Origin: Rossellomorea vietnamensis
GTDB lineage: Bacteria; Bacillota; Bacilli; Bacillales; Bacillaceae_B
Direction: 5' to 3'
Assembly (NCBI RefSeq): GCF_001305855.1
Contig: NZ_LIXZ01000007.1
Coordinates: 62,001 to 126,000 of the forward strand
Length of the DNA stretch: 64,000 nucleotides
The notes beneath the pieces were generated by a model. It was not told the DNA's origin. It saw nothing but the letters and a program-made list of their open reading frames with translations, and ran no database searches. Positions 7,858-16,396 of this stretch are shown here, in pieces (positions within the stretch are counted from its first letter, which is position 1; every line of letters starts with the position of its first letter). The position numbers and the translations under genes are program-made.

Positions 7858-8788
7858 ACTTTGAGAATATTGGTTGTACCATAAAGCATATGTGAGCGAA
7901 AATACTAGCATTTAATCCCGTCATTTTATTTAATATAAAAAGGTTCTGAAGGTTTTCTTCAGACACGACAATTTGATATGGTTTCTTAGTAACATATGTT
8001 TTAGTAGACTCGATAAATGTTAATAACTCATTAGTATAAAAGTCACCGTCTTTAATGGCCGAAAAAATATCTGGAAGCACTGATAACCTTTCATTAATTT
8101 CTCTTGTGGGTGAAGTTAACTTTAGATGGGCCGGTAAATAAATTGTAGTCCGCTTTGGATTTGAAAAATGATTATAGATATCACAAGAAGTAATAGTCTT
8201 TCTATACATACATGGGTGGAGATGAGGGCTGACCAAAAAGAGAAAGTATTGAATCTGAAACTGATCATAGAGAAGAATCCGGTTTTGTTTATCCATTGAA
8301 AAGAGTAACGAGTATTTATCTTTAAGTAAATGGCATAATTTATTGTTCTCAGCTGGTGTGAAACTGTCAGTCGATAGAATGATTTTTCGAGGAATAGTAG
8401 AGTCTTTCTTGAGGTTCCCGTCATCTTGATACCACCATGCGAGTGCAAGAGGAGTCAGGTACTTCATTAAAAACTCAAATGGGAGAACTTTCTTTCCATT
8501 CTTGTACCAGATTGATCTTAAGTTAGTAATGTGGCCATGAGTGCGCGATTGTACGTAATATGATTCTGTATAACCTGCATTAACACGGTTATCTTCAATT
8601 TTTTTATAATGTGGACCTGTTAATGGAAGGTAGTCTTTAAGCTTAGAGTAACAGTAATAACACCATTCTTTGTCTTTGATTGAATGTATGAATTGAAAAC
8701 GAGGTTTTCTTCCTTCTTGTTTTACAATGCATCCATCACCTAGCAATTTTCCACAAACCATAGATAAGAATTCTTCACACGCAAACAT
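7856..8788 (-). CDS. LAGLIDADG homing endonuclease, free-standing
   Basis: A 310-residue protein with two LAGLIDADG motifs: FLSMVCGKLLGDGCIV at residues 7-22 and LTPLALAWWYQDDGNL at 111-126. The acidic residues D18 and D122/D123 are the expected metal ligands. It resembles the PF03161-type family common in organellar and bacterial introns. The gene lies antisense, 46 bases beyond the end of hag exon 2, not inside the intron. The start has GGGAGGAA upstream. It probably cuts intronless hag alleles and drives spread of the hag intron by flanking-exon conversion; this is inferred from position. The frame is intact. Confidence 0.88.
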   Translation of the reverse strand: MFACEEFLSMVCGKLLGDGCIVKQEGRKPRFQFIHSIKDKEWCYYCYSKLKDYLPLTGPHYKKIEDNRVNAGYTESYYVQSRTHGHITNLRSIWYKNGKKVLPFEFLMKYLTPLALAWWYQDDGNLKKDSTIPRKIILSTDSFTPAENNKLCHLLKDKYSLLFSMDKQNRILLYDQFQIQYFLFLVSPHLHPCMYRKTITSCDIYNHFSNPKRTTIYLPAHLKLTSPTREINERLSVLPDIFSAIKDGDFYTNELLTFIESTKTYVTKKPYQIVVSEENLQNLFILNKMTGLNASIFAHICFMVQPIFSK

Positions 8789-8887
8789 TTCCTCCCACCT
8801 TCCCTAAGAGAACAGTTGTTCTTTTTAATTATACCCTCTAGATAACTTATATAACTCTAAATCCCACTTATTTCTCCTAATCTCACC

Positions 8888-8915
8888 TAAACTTTCCCCA
8901 CCAAACTCCGATATA
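8888..8915 (+). promoter_or_regulatory. Sigma-D promoter of flaG-fliD-fliST
   Basis: TAAA 8888-8891, 16-base spacer, CCGATATA 8908-8915. The layout is identical to the flgM promoter. It is 30 bases before flaG. Confidence 0.75.
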
Positions 8916-8944
8916 ACCCATATAACCCTCAGGAGGTTCAAAAG

Positions 8945-9304
8945 ATGATTGATAAAGTGACAGGTGGAATTTCAGGAGTGCAATCATTTACTAGATTAGA
9001 GAATCAAGCAAGCGAAGAAGTGAAACAAATTCAAGCGCAGGAACGACAGCATGAAGAAACCACAACCAAAGAACCTGTCACCAAAGAAAAAATGGAAGAT
9101 GTCGTTCATGGGATGAATGAGTTTATGTCCACTTCGAATACACATCTCAAATTTGAATTTCATGATAAATTGAAAGAATACTATGTGACGATCGTGGATG
9201 ATCGGACGCAGGAGATAGTAAAGGAAATACCGGCAAAGAGAATTCTTGATATGCATGCCGCAATGACGGAATTTGTTGGTTTAATGGTCGATAAAAAGGT
9301 TTAA
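8945..9304 (+). CDS. flaG: FlaG family protein
   Basis: A 119-residue FlaG (YvyC) protein. The N-terminal half is polar and rich in Glu/Gln/Lys; the C-terminal half carries the conserved FlaG core LKFEFHDKLKEYYVTIVDDRTQEIVKEIPAKRILDM (residues about 73-108, given here in part as the family signature). FlaG modulates filament length in several bacteria and is normally beside fliD, as here. ATG 8945 follows CAGGAGG. Confidence 0.92.
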   Translation: MIDKVTGGISGVQSFTRLENQASEEVKQIQAQERQHEETTTKEPVTKEKMEDVVHGMNEFMSTSNTHLKFEFHDKLKEYYVTIVDDRTQEIVKEIPAKRILDMHAAMTEFVGLMVDKKV

Positions 9305-9319
9305 CGGAAGGAGATACAT

Positions 9320-10790
9320 ATGGCTGATATGCGAATTGGTGGCCTTGCCAGTGGTATGGACACGGATCAAATCATTAAAGACTTAATGAAGGCTGAACGA
9401 ATTCCTTTAGATAAATTGGAACAGAAGAAGCAATACCTTGAATGGCAGCGTGATGATTACCGGGATATGAATAAGATGGTGTTTGATTTTAGTAACCTTA
9501 TTTTTGACGAAGACGATTAGTGTATCTGATCCTTCTGTCGTGTCTGTGAAAAATATTAATTCGACAACCGATTTTTCGGGAACACTGGAAGTTGGAAACC
9601 TAGCAAAATCTGCTACGACCATTAGTGGAGTTACCGGAATTACGGATTCATCCAAGACGATAAAAGATTTAATGGGCCTTACTGGTACTCAAAAAATAAA
9701 TATTAAATCTGTTCTTAAAGATGGGACGTTAGATCCTAAAGGAATATCCATTGAATTTGATCCAGAAAAAGAGACTTTAAATAGTTTGATATCAAAGATC
9801 AATCAACAGTCGGGAGTTTCTGTTTTCTTTGACGAGAAGTCACAGAAATTTTCTTTTACTGCTAAAAATTCAGGTGATGCGACAGGGAATGATATCGCTC
9901 TTTCGGATGAAACAGGTACTTTTTTTGATAGTCTGCAATTAACGGATACAAATTTCAGTGGAGTGCGTCAGGAAGGGGTAAACGCAACGTTCACCTATAA
10001 TGGACTTACGACAACGAGACCTTCTAACACCTTTACGATTAATGGTTTTGAACTAACGTTGAAAAACGAGTCAACAGGTCCTGTCAACTTTACTTCTGCA
10101 CCTGACACCGACAAAATCCTAGAAAAACTCGTCAAATTCGTCGACGAATATAATAAACTTATCGAAAAAGTAAATGGAGAAGTAAACGAAAAGAAATACC
10201 GTGACTTCCAACCATTGACTGCCGAACAAAAAGAGTCAATGGAAGAAAAAGAAATCGAATTATGGGAAGAAAAATCCCGTAGTGGTACACTGCGCAATGA
10301 TTCAGTCTTATCTTCGGGTTTGAACAAAATGCGGACTGACATGTATACACCGATTTCCGGTGGAACATCAGGCATTGACCAACTAGCCCAGATCGGAATC
10401 AAAACATCAAGTAACTACCTTGATCGTGGAAAGCTGATTATTGATGAAAACAAGCTGAAAGAAGCGATTTCCAAAGACCCGAATACAATCTACGAGATTT
10501 TTGCCAAAGATGGTGTGACGTCAAATGAACAAGGGATCGCCCGTCGTTTACGTGATACGTTGAAGGATACAATGGATAGCATTGAGCAAAAAGCAGGGAA
10601 AGCTTCGAGCACCAATAATACATTTACCCTGGGCCGTTTACTAAATAACATGGACAGCCAAATGGACCGATTCGAGGACCGATTAAACCAAGTCGAAGAC
10701 CGGTACTGGCGTCAATTCACCGCCATGGAAAAAGCCATCCAGCGTTCCAACGAACAATCCATGTTCCTCATGAACCAATTCGGCGGCTAA
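9320..10790 (+). pseudogene. fliD: fliD, filament cap gene, disrupted by a frame-changing lesion
   Basis: The N-terminal part at 9320-9520 reads MADMRIGGLASGMDTDQIIK through VFDFSNLIFDEDD then stop. The rest continues in the +1 frame from about 9507 (TKTISVSDPSVVSVKN) to the stop at 10788-10790, with normal FliD C-terminal coiled coil (NNMDSQMDRFEDRLNQVEDR). FliD homologues have about a dozen residues (xGVxxQSxFxK type) between LIFD and KKT; these are missing. The total is therefore consistent with an out-of-frame deletion of about 35-40 bases rather than a single-base slip. FliD is the filament cap essential for flagellin polymerisation. An assembly error cannot be excluded. Confidence 0.8.
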
Positions 10791-10812
10791 TCATACCTAA
10801 AGGAGTGTCACT

Positions 10813-11217
10813 ATGGCCATCAACAACCCGTATGCAGCATACCAGAATAACTCGGTCAACACCGCCTCACCAGGTGAACTCACCCTTATGCTCTATAACG
10901 GAAGCGTGAAATTTATTCATATTGCCAAAAAAGCAATTGAAGATAAAAATATTGAACTGAAAAATACGAATATCCAAAAGACCCAAGCCATCGTGAACGA
11001 GCTGATGGTGACGTTGAACACGGATCTTGAAGTCTCGCAAAACCTGATGTCCCTTTACGACTACATAAACCGTCGCTTAACGGAAGCTAATATAAATAAT
11101 GACGCGGCGATTTTAGAAGAGGTAGAGGGTCTCATCACAGACTTCCGTGACACATGGAAAGAAGTCATTCAACTGAACCGCCAGAAGCAGTATGCCGGTC
11201 AAGGTGGACAAGCGTAA
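10813..11217 (+). CDS. fliS: FliS, flagellin export chaperone
   Basis: A 134-residue FliS with the typical N-terminus MAINNPYAAYQNNSVNTASPGELTLMLYNG (first 20 shown by family) and four-helix bundle. It binds the C-terminal helix of flagellin, the part encoded by hag exon 2, and prevents premature polymerisation. The stop TAA overlaps the fliT start (TAATGA), so the pair is translationally coupled. Confidence 0.95.
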   Translation: MAINNPYAAYQNNSVNTASPGELTLMLYNGSVKFIHIAKKAIEDKNIELKNTNIQKTQAIVNELMVTLNTDLEVSQNLMSLYDYINRRLTEANINNDAAILEEVEGLITDFRDTWKEVIQLNRQKQYAGQGGQA

Positions 11218-11564
11218 TGAGTTCCGTTCTTCTATGCTATACCATCACGAAGCAATTGAAAGAAGCATTGGAACAGGTGAATGATGAAAACAGGGAAACT
11301 ACGATCCAGGAAGTCGAAGCACTTTTAGAAAAGAGACAAAGCCTAGTTGATACCATAAAGCCACCCTATACTCAGGAAGAGCAGGCGCTCGGCAAGCAGA
11401 TGAATACTTGGAACCAGCAGATTGGACGGCAGTTGGCTCAATTACGCTTGGAAATTAAACGTGACATGAACGGCCTAACCAAGAAAAAAACGTCTGCTCA
11501 AAAATACTCAAACCCTTACGAATCCTTACAATACGATGGAATGTTCTACGATAAAAAGAAATAG
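11217..11564 (+). CDS. fliT: FliT, flagellar chaperone for FliD
   Basis: A 115-residue helical protein beginning MSSVLLCYTITKQLKEALEQ. Length, position and helical pattern (KRQSLVDTIKPPYT, residues about 40-53) fit Bacillus FliT (about 113 residues), the chaperone of FliD. The ATG at 11217-11219 overlaps the last base of fliS, which fixes the start. No terminator separates it from the next reading frame. Confidence 0.85.
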   Translation: MSSVLLCYTITKQLKEALEQVNDENRETTIQEVEALLEKRQSLVDTIKPPYTQEEQALGKQMNTWNQQIGRQLAQLRLEIKRDMNGLTKKKTSAQKYSNPYESLQYDGMFYDKKK

Positions 11565-11605
11565 GTGATTCTTTAACAACGAAACTAGACGAAAAACAGT
11601 ACGAA

Positions 11606-11959
11606 TTGGTCAGCCAATACGTCGGGATGCTCGACACAATTGAAGAAGCACTGAACTATGTGGAAGCAAGCTTCACGGATTTAAGAAAAACAGAAGGGGA
11701 TCAGGTCCTATCCGATGTCTTCATGGCCATTGGTCAGATTTCAGAAAGCAATCCCTTGTTGAAAGAAATGTTTGGTGAGGAAGACATTCGGAAAGCTTTA
11801 ACCGGATTTGATACCGTGACGGATCAGGCATGGAAACTGGACGGACGATTGGATAACAACACATTCAAACAAAGTATCGTTCAGGAAGACCTGTCCCCAG
11901 CCTTTTCTACCTGGAAAGCAGCGATTGAAACCGAACTAAACCCATATCTAACACACTAA
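11606..11959 (+). CDS. Conserved helical protein after fliT (start uncertain)
   Basis: About 117-130 residues, predominantly helical and acidic, with no motif I recognise. It follows fliT by a few bases and runs co-directionally, so it probably belongs to the fliDST operon. A good ribosome site AGGTGA stands at 11563-11568, but the in-frame codon at the right distance is TTA (11573), not a start. The first accepted start in frame is TTG 11606, without its own ribosome site. Either a TTG start at 11573 has mutated or translation is coupled to fliT. A weak hairpin follows at about 11961-11984. Confidence 0.6.
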   Translation: MVSQYVGMLDTIEEALNYVEASFTDLRKTEGDQVLSDVFMAIGQISESNPLLKEMFGEEDIRKALTGFDTVTDQAWKLDGRLDNNTFKQSIVQEDLSPAFSTWKAAIETELNPYLTH

Positions 11960-12086
11960 GTCTCGAATCCCCGAGGCTTTTTTCTTTTTCCAAAAACTCT
12001 CATGCTATAATAATAGAAAAATGCTGAAGGATGCCGGTATGGAAAATAGTGTGTTGGCCAATCAAGTATGAAATGGATGAAGAAAC

Positions 12087-12842
12087 ATGATGAATTTAAT
12101 CACCAATGAACTCATAAAACAAGTCTCCCGACCACGTATGTGGATCTCACTGGCACTCATTGTGTTCATCGATTCCATCACGTCGATTTTTGTCTATCTG
12201 CTATTTGACGGCATCCAATTTTCATTTTGGGAGTACATGAGAATCAGCTCAAACCTCCTTATGATCATTCAACTCTTCAGTCTGATCATTGCCGGAGATA
12301 TCGTTTCAAGTGAATTCTCGTCCGGCACCATCAAGCTTTTGCTCATCCGACCTATTAACCGTGTGAAAATTTTACTTTCCAAATACATAACCGTGCTAGT
12401 CATCGCTACTGTTTTAACAGCCTCTCATTTCTTGTTTTCCGCCGTGCTCGGTTCTCTGTGGTTCTATGATAGCTTCTTTGATTTGAACGAGAACTTTTTT
12501 ATCGTGACAGGTGCTTACGTACTGAGATTCATAGAAATGATAGTGATTTGTTCCTTCGCTTTTACCTTTTCGGTCGTGTCGAGAAGCAGTTCGTTCGCGA
12601 TTGGTTCTACCATCTTTCTGACCTTTTCCGCCGGGACCTTTTTGGTTCTGATGAACGAGCAGGGATTGAAGTGGGGAAGATATCTGCTCTTTGCGAATAT
12701 CGATTTGCAGCAGTATTTCTTCGGGACTCCGCCTTTTGAAGGGATGACGTTTTGGTTTTCGGTGGGGGTGATTGTGGTGTATATGGTGGGATTCGGTGGA
12801 TTGGCTTGGTGGAGTTTTGGGCGGCGGGATGTGGATGTATAG
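12087..12842 (+). CDS. ABC-2 type transporter permease, orphan
   Basis: A 251-residue membrane protein with about six hydrophobic segments and the ABC-2 permease motif IIAGDIVSSEFSSGTIKLLLIRPINR (near residues 67-92, partial signature SSGTIKLLL). Such permeases work with a separate ATPase to export drugs, peptides or lipids, but no ATPase gene is adjacent. It may pair with a subunit elsewhere or be a remnant. The gene is absent at this locus in B. subtilis. ATG 12087 and 12090 are both possible. Confidence 0.8.
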   Translation: MMNLITNELIKQVSRPRMWISLALIVFIDSITSIFVYLLFDGIQFSFWEYMRISSNLLMIIQLFSLIIAGDIVSSEFSSGTIKLLLIRPINRVKILLSKYITVLVIATVLTASHFLFSAVLGSLWFYDSFFDLNENFFIVTGAYVLRFIEMIVICSFAFTFSVVSRSSSFAIGSTIFLTFSAGTFLVLMNEQGLKWGRYLLFANIDLQQYFFGTPPFEGMTFWFSVGVIVVYMVGFGGLAWWSFGRRDVDV

Positions 12843-12850
12843 TGGATTGT

Positions 12851-12894
12851 TTTTGCACCTGGTACACCAAAACCCGAATGTACCAGGTGCAAAA
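12851..12894. terminator. Perfect 16-bp inverted repeat, probable terminator
   Basis: TTTTGCACCTGGTACA at 12851-12866 is exactly mirrored at 12879-12894 around a 12-base loop. It begins 9 bases after the permease stop. The A/T flanks would let it terminate in both directions. The rest of the gap to 13136 shows only low-complexity C/A-rich DNA. Confidence 0.65.
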
Positions 12895-13136
12895 TCCGGT
12901 TATAGTCCCCCTATAAAATAAACTTCACTATTCCGCCCCAAACCCTTCACAAAACCTCCAAATCCCCACCGTCTAATCCCCCAAAAAAGTGAGATAATAA
13001 TACTATAAAGAGTGCCAGTTGAACGCAAAACACTCGCAAATCATCACCGCACTCTAACATTCGACACCCCTTGATACATCAACACTTTCGACACCACCTT
13101 ACAAACTTCACGAAAAATTGACGAAAAATTTAGAAA

Positions 13137-13162
13137 GTTTAAGAAGGATTCATAAAGGGAAT
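13137..13162 (+). promoter_or_regulatory. Sigma-B type promoter of hpf
   Basis: GTTTAA at 13137-13142 and GGGAAT at 13157-13162 with a 14-base spacer match the general-stress sigma-B consensus. hpf (yvyD) is a known sigma-B gene in B. subtilis. The expected transcript starts about 40 bases before the hpf ATG. Confidence 0.8.
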
Positions 13163-13207
13163 GGAGAATATATAAACATAGCTTTATTTTTAAAAGGAGG
13201 AGTTTAC

Positions 13208-13786
13208 ATGTTGAACTACAACATTCGAGGCGAGAACATTGAGGTAACTCCAGCGATTCGCGAACACGTGGAGAAGAAGATTGGCAAGTTAGACCGTTAC
13301 TTTAATGAAACTCCTGATGCAAATGTACATGTTAATTTAAAAGTGTATCCTGATAAAAATACGAAAACTGAAGTGACTATTCCAATGCCGCAATTAGTGC
13401 TACGTGCAGAGGAACGCAACGCAGATATGTATGCGGCCATTGATCTGATAGTAGATAAATTGGAGCGTCAAATTCGCAAACATAAGACCAGAGTGAACCG
13501 TAAGATGCGTGAAAAGGGTAGCCCGAAAGAGTTCTTCGCGGCTCAGGAAGATTTGAATCATGTTTCTCCTAACGGCGCAGCTGCTGTTGAACTGGAGGAT
13601 GAGGACGATACGGAAGTAGTAAGAACGAAGCAGTTCAATCTTAAACCGATGGACAGTGAAGAAGCGATCCTGCAGATGAATATGCTGGGTCACACATTCT
13701 TTATCTTCACGGACGCAGAGACAAACGCAACGAACATTGTGTACAAGCGTCGTGACGGCAAGTACGGCTTGATTGAAACAAACTAA
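13208..13786 (+). CDS. hpf: Long-form ribosome hibernation promoting factor
   Basis: A 192-residue long HPF. Residues 1-100 form the S30AE ribosome-binding domain ([20 protein letters not shown]), and residues about 125-192 form the C-terminal dimerisation domain ([20 protein letters not shown]...). It dimerises 70S ribosomes into inactive 100S particles in stationary phase or stress. ATG 13208 is chosen over upstream in-frame codons because of AAAAGGAGGAG just before it and family alignment. A terminator follows. Confidence 0.96.
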   Translation: MLNYNIRGENIEVTPAIREHVEKKIGKLDRYFNETPDANVHVNLKVYPDKNTKTEVTIPMPQLVLRAEERNADMYAAIDLIVDKLERQIRKHKTRVNRKMREKGSPKEFFAAQEDLNHVSPNGAAAVELEDEDDTEVVRTKQFNLKPMDSEEAILQMNMLGHTFFIFTDAETNATNIVYKRRDGKYGLIETN

Positions 13787-13800
13787 TCTGAATAACCTTA

Positions 13801-13834
13801 AACCCTGTAGTCTCCTGGACTGCAGGGTTTTTTG
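13801..13834 (+). terminator. Terminator after hpf
   Basis: AACCCTGTAG pairs with CTGCAGGGTT and is followed by TTTTT. Confidence 0.88.
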
Positions 13835-13931
13835 TGAAAAAGAGGTTTTTCTCCCTTTTTGTAGAATCTTGATAGTATAAAATAAGGGTTTTGTTTTAAA
13901 TAGACGCTTTAATCTAAAGGAGGACTTCACC

Positions 13932-14768
13932 ATGACGTATTCCATTGTAGGTTTTGACCCGGAAGAGAAAGAATGGGGGATAGCGGTCCAATCCAAGTTC
14001 CTCGGTGTTGGTTCGGTTGTGCCGTTTGCGAAAGCGGGAGTAGGGGCGGTGGCGACTCAGTCGTATGCGAACACTTCTTACGGTCCCTACGCACTCCAAT
14101 TGATGGAGGAAGGCAAGACAGCGGAAGAGGCACTCGATATCATCATAAAAGATGACCCGGAGCGACCATTGCGCCAGGTGGGATTGATCGATGCGTGTGG
14201 GAACCCCGCCACTTTTACCGGTGAAGGCTGCTATGACTGGGCAGGTGGACAGACTGGAAAGCATTTTGCAGCTCAAGGCAATATTTTAGTGGATGGTCAA
14301 ACCGTGAAGGCGATGGCGGATACCTTTGAGTCCACCACGGGATCCTTGGCTGAAAGGCTGCTCCATGCCCTTGCTGCCGGCCAGGAAGCGGGCGGTGATT
14401 CCCGGGGCATGCAGTCCGCTGCCCTTTTAGTCGTAAAAGAAAAAGGAGGATACGGCGGTTTCAACGATCGGTATATTGATCTGAGGGTCGACGATCATGC
14501 CTCTCCTATTAAGGAATTGAAGCGGATCTATCATTTGCACCAGCTGTATTTTAAAGAGTCGGATGCCGGCAGGGTGGTACTCCTTGAAGGTGAGATTCAC
14601 GATGATGTGGAACGGGAGCTCATCCGTCTTGGATATGCGAAAGAAAAGCAGTCCCTCTATCAAAATTTGAAAGACTACCTTCACACGGAAAACTTTGAAA
14701 TGCGTGAGCAGGATGAGAATTATATCGATCTGGATGTCTTGGATTATATGAAAAATCAAGGAAGATAA
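13932..14768 (+). CDS. DUF1028 domain protein (Ntn-hydrolase-like)
   Basis: A 278-residue protein of the DUF1028 family: N-terminal MTYSIVGFDPEEKEWGIAVQSKFLGVGSVVPFA core (signature TYSIVGFDP), the ATQSYANTSYG loop and the GNPATFTGEGCYDWAGG segment. Related structures have an N-terminal nucleophile hydrolase fold, but substrates are unknown. The C-terminal 80 residues appear to be a peptidoglycan-binding-like or helical extension. It has no signal peptide. It is a single-gene unit with ribosome site AAAGGAGG and its own terminator. Confidence 0.85.
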   Translation: MTYSIVGFDPEEKEWGIAVQSKFLGVGSVVPFAKAGVGAVATQSYANTSYGPYALQLMEEGKTAEEALDIIIKDDPERPLRQVGLIDACGNPATFTGEGCYDWAGGQTGKHFAAQGNILVDGQTVKAMADTFESTTGSLAERLLHALAAGQEAGGDSRGMQSAALLVVKEKGGYGGFNDRYIDLRVDDHASPIKELKRIYHLHQLYFKESDAGRVVLLEGEIHDDVERELIRLGYAKEKQSLYQNLKDYLHTENFEMREQDENYIDLDVLDYMKNQGR

Positions 14769-14772
14769 TTGT

Positions 14773-14808
14773 AAAAAGAACCAGTCGTAAAGTGACTGGT
14801 TCTTTTTT
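14773..14808 (+). terminator. Terminator after the DUF1028 gene
   Basis: AAGAACCAGTC mirrors GACTGGTTCTT around CGTAAAGT, followed by TTTTT. Confidence 0.88.
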
Positions 14809-14898
14809 CTTGTTTTAAAACAGTTTAATGCTTGCCGGAAATGTTATATAATGAACCTTTGTGTACGGGACTCAGAGAAGTTGGAGGTAAATACAAAC

Positions 14899-16014
14899 AT
14901 GAGTACAGTCGGAAGAAATGAACCATGCCCATGTGGCAGTGGAAAGAAATATAAGAAATGCTGTGAAAACGTTGTGAATATAGATACGCTGGTGAGTCAG
15001 GAGCTGGACGTGCTGCAGGCACAGCTGTATGATTTCATCGCTACGGCCCAGTCTGCTGAGATGGAGGAATCCTACCATCACTATCTTTCGAAGATGGACT
15101 TGATGCAGGCTGATCCCGATATTTATGAAATGTCATTTGTCAGCTGGTACGGAGCGACTCAGAAGGATGCTGACGGTGTTCGTTTGATCGAACGATTTGT
15201 GGATAAGCAGCTGAGCACGGTGACTCGACCACAGACAGCTGAGGTATTGGAATCGTGGAAGAATGTACGGGTGACAGCTGGTACGGTAGAAAAGCTTGAT
15301 GACAATACATTGCGTGTAGGGGAAGCGATAACTGGAGATACGCTTATCGTGACGGAAAAATTCGGTAAGCTTGAAGAGAACAGCTTCTTCCTGGGATTAC
15401 TATTGCCGAACGGAGAGAAGTATCTTCCGTTTGCTCAATACTTCATTTATCCTGCTATTGAAAAAGCGGCGATGGAGTTAGTGAAGATCCGTTTTGAACA
15501 GGGTGAATTTGACACTCTGCATGATTACTTATCAGGTCAGTACCTGGAAATCGCAGATGTCGGATTCGTGCTTTATAGCGCGGAGAAGAAGAAGGCTGGA
15601 AAAGCAGCCTCTCAATCTGCCGGTGCCGATGCAGGTAAGGATGAAGATGAAAACACCGGGGATTCTATTGAAGGTGTAGAGATCTGGAAGACCCCTGAAT
15701 ACAACGAAGCGATCACCTCTCTTCAAAACTTCCTCTTTGAAAAAGGGGAAGACAAAAAGGAAAGTGAACTGCTCGTAGCCGTATTGGAAAAATACTTCTA
15801 CACAGAACGCCCTACGATTCGCAACCCGAAAATCTACTCGGGGGCTATGGTCGACATGGCGAAAAACATCGACGAAATCAGTATCCGCCACGTTCAAAAG
15901 GAGCTGGCCGAATACTTCGATGTCTCTGCCAACAGCATCTCAAGACGAAGCAAGCAAATCTGGGAAAGCTACCAGGACACCGTCTACGAACTGCTGAACG
16001 CAACGAACGCCTAA
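14899..16014 (+). CDS. SEC-C zinc-domain protein of unknown function
   Basis: A 371-residue cytosolic protein. Residues 4-22 are a SEC-C zinc motif, [19 protein letters not shown], almost identical to the tail of SecA encoded just downstream. The remainder is unrecognised; it is acidic, with a low-complexity spacer near residues 235-260 (Ala/Gly/Asp/Glu rich) and a C-terminal stretch QKELAEYFDVSANSISRRSK that resembles a helix-turn-helix. The start follows GGAGGTAAATA. SEC-C in SecA binds SecB or ribosomes, so this protein could dock at the same partner; that is inference. Confidence 0.8.
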   Translation: MSTVGRNEPCPCGSGKKYKKCCENVVNIDTLVSQELDVLQAQLYDFIATAQSAEMEESYHHYLSKMDLMQADPDIYEMSFVSWYGATQKDADGVRLIERFVDKQLSTVTRPQTAEVLESWKNVRVTAGTVEKLDDNTLRVGEAITGDTLIVTEKFGKLEENSFFLGLLLPNGEKYLPFAQYFIYPAIEKAAMELVKIRFEQGEFDTLHDYLSGQYLEIADVGFVLYSAEKKKAGKAASQSAGADAGKDEDENTGDSIEGVEIWKTPEYNEAITSLQNFLFEKGEDKKESELLVAVLEKYFYTERPTIRNPKIYSGAMVDMAKNIDEISIRHVQKELAEYFDVSANSISRRSKQIWESYQDTVYELLNATNA

Positions 16015-16038
16015 ACCAAACTCAATACACATCCTACA

Positions 16039-16067
16039 AAAGTCGTCTGATAAAGGCGGCTTTTTTT
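16039..16067 (+). terminator. Terminator after the SEC-C gene
   Basis: AAGTCGTC pairs with GGCGGCTT (two G-T pairs) and is followed by seven T. It runs directly into the repeat at 16068. Confidence 0.75.
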
Positions 16068-16165
16068 GAGGGACGGACCTCCCAAATCACGACCGTTATG
16101 GAAAGAAAGCTTGATATGAAAGCATCCAACCTTCCAAAACAGTGAAATAGGGAGGTCCGTCCCTC
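16068..16165. repeat. Inverted pair of the GGTCCGTCCCTC repeat
   Basis: GAGGGACGGACCTCCC at 16068-16083 is exactly mirrored at 16150-16165 across a 66-base spacer that holds no gene. The same core occurs at 20546, 20597, 20821, 21795, 30856 and 51623. From 16166 to 16396 lies only the secA leader. Confidence 0.85.
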
Positions 16166-16396
16166 AAAGCCTTAAGTTGTAACCGATATGGGATAGTGGT
16201 AAGATTGATAGGGAAAATATCGTGTTTGTGTGGGAGGATAATTGGTTTTTGTAGCGAATTTTAAGTAGAGTGATGTGAAGTGATTCGCCTTGTTTTTTAC
16301 AGGGAATTCACATATTTCTCATCGGAATCTCATTTATTTTCGTTATACTTGTGACGTTTGGCTCTCATTCCAACACAGATAAAGGAGCGTTTATAC

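Noticed and set aside
13400..13996. 198-codon minus-strand frame over hpf
   Set aside because: It is antisense to a conserved gene, crosses its terminator and has no recognisable motif or ribosome site.
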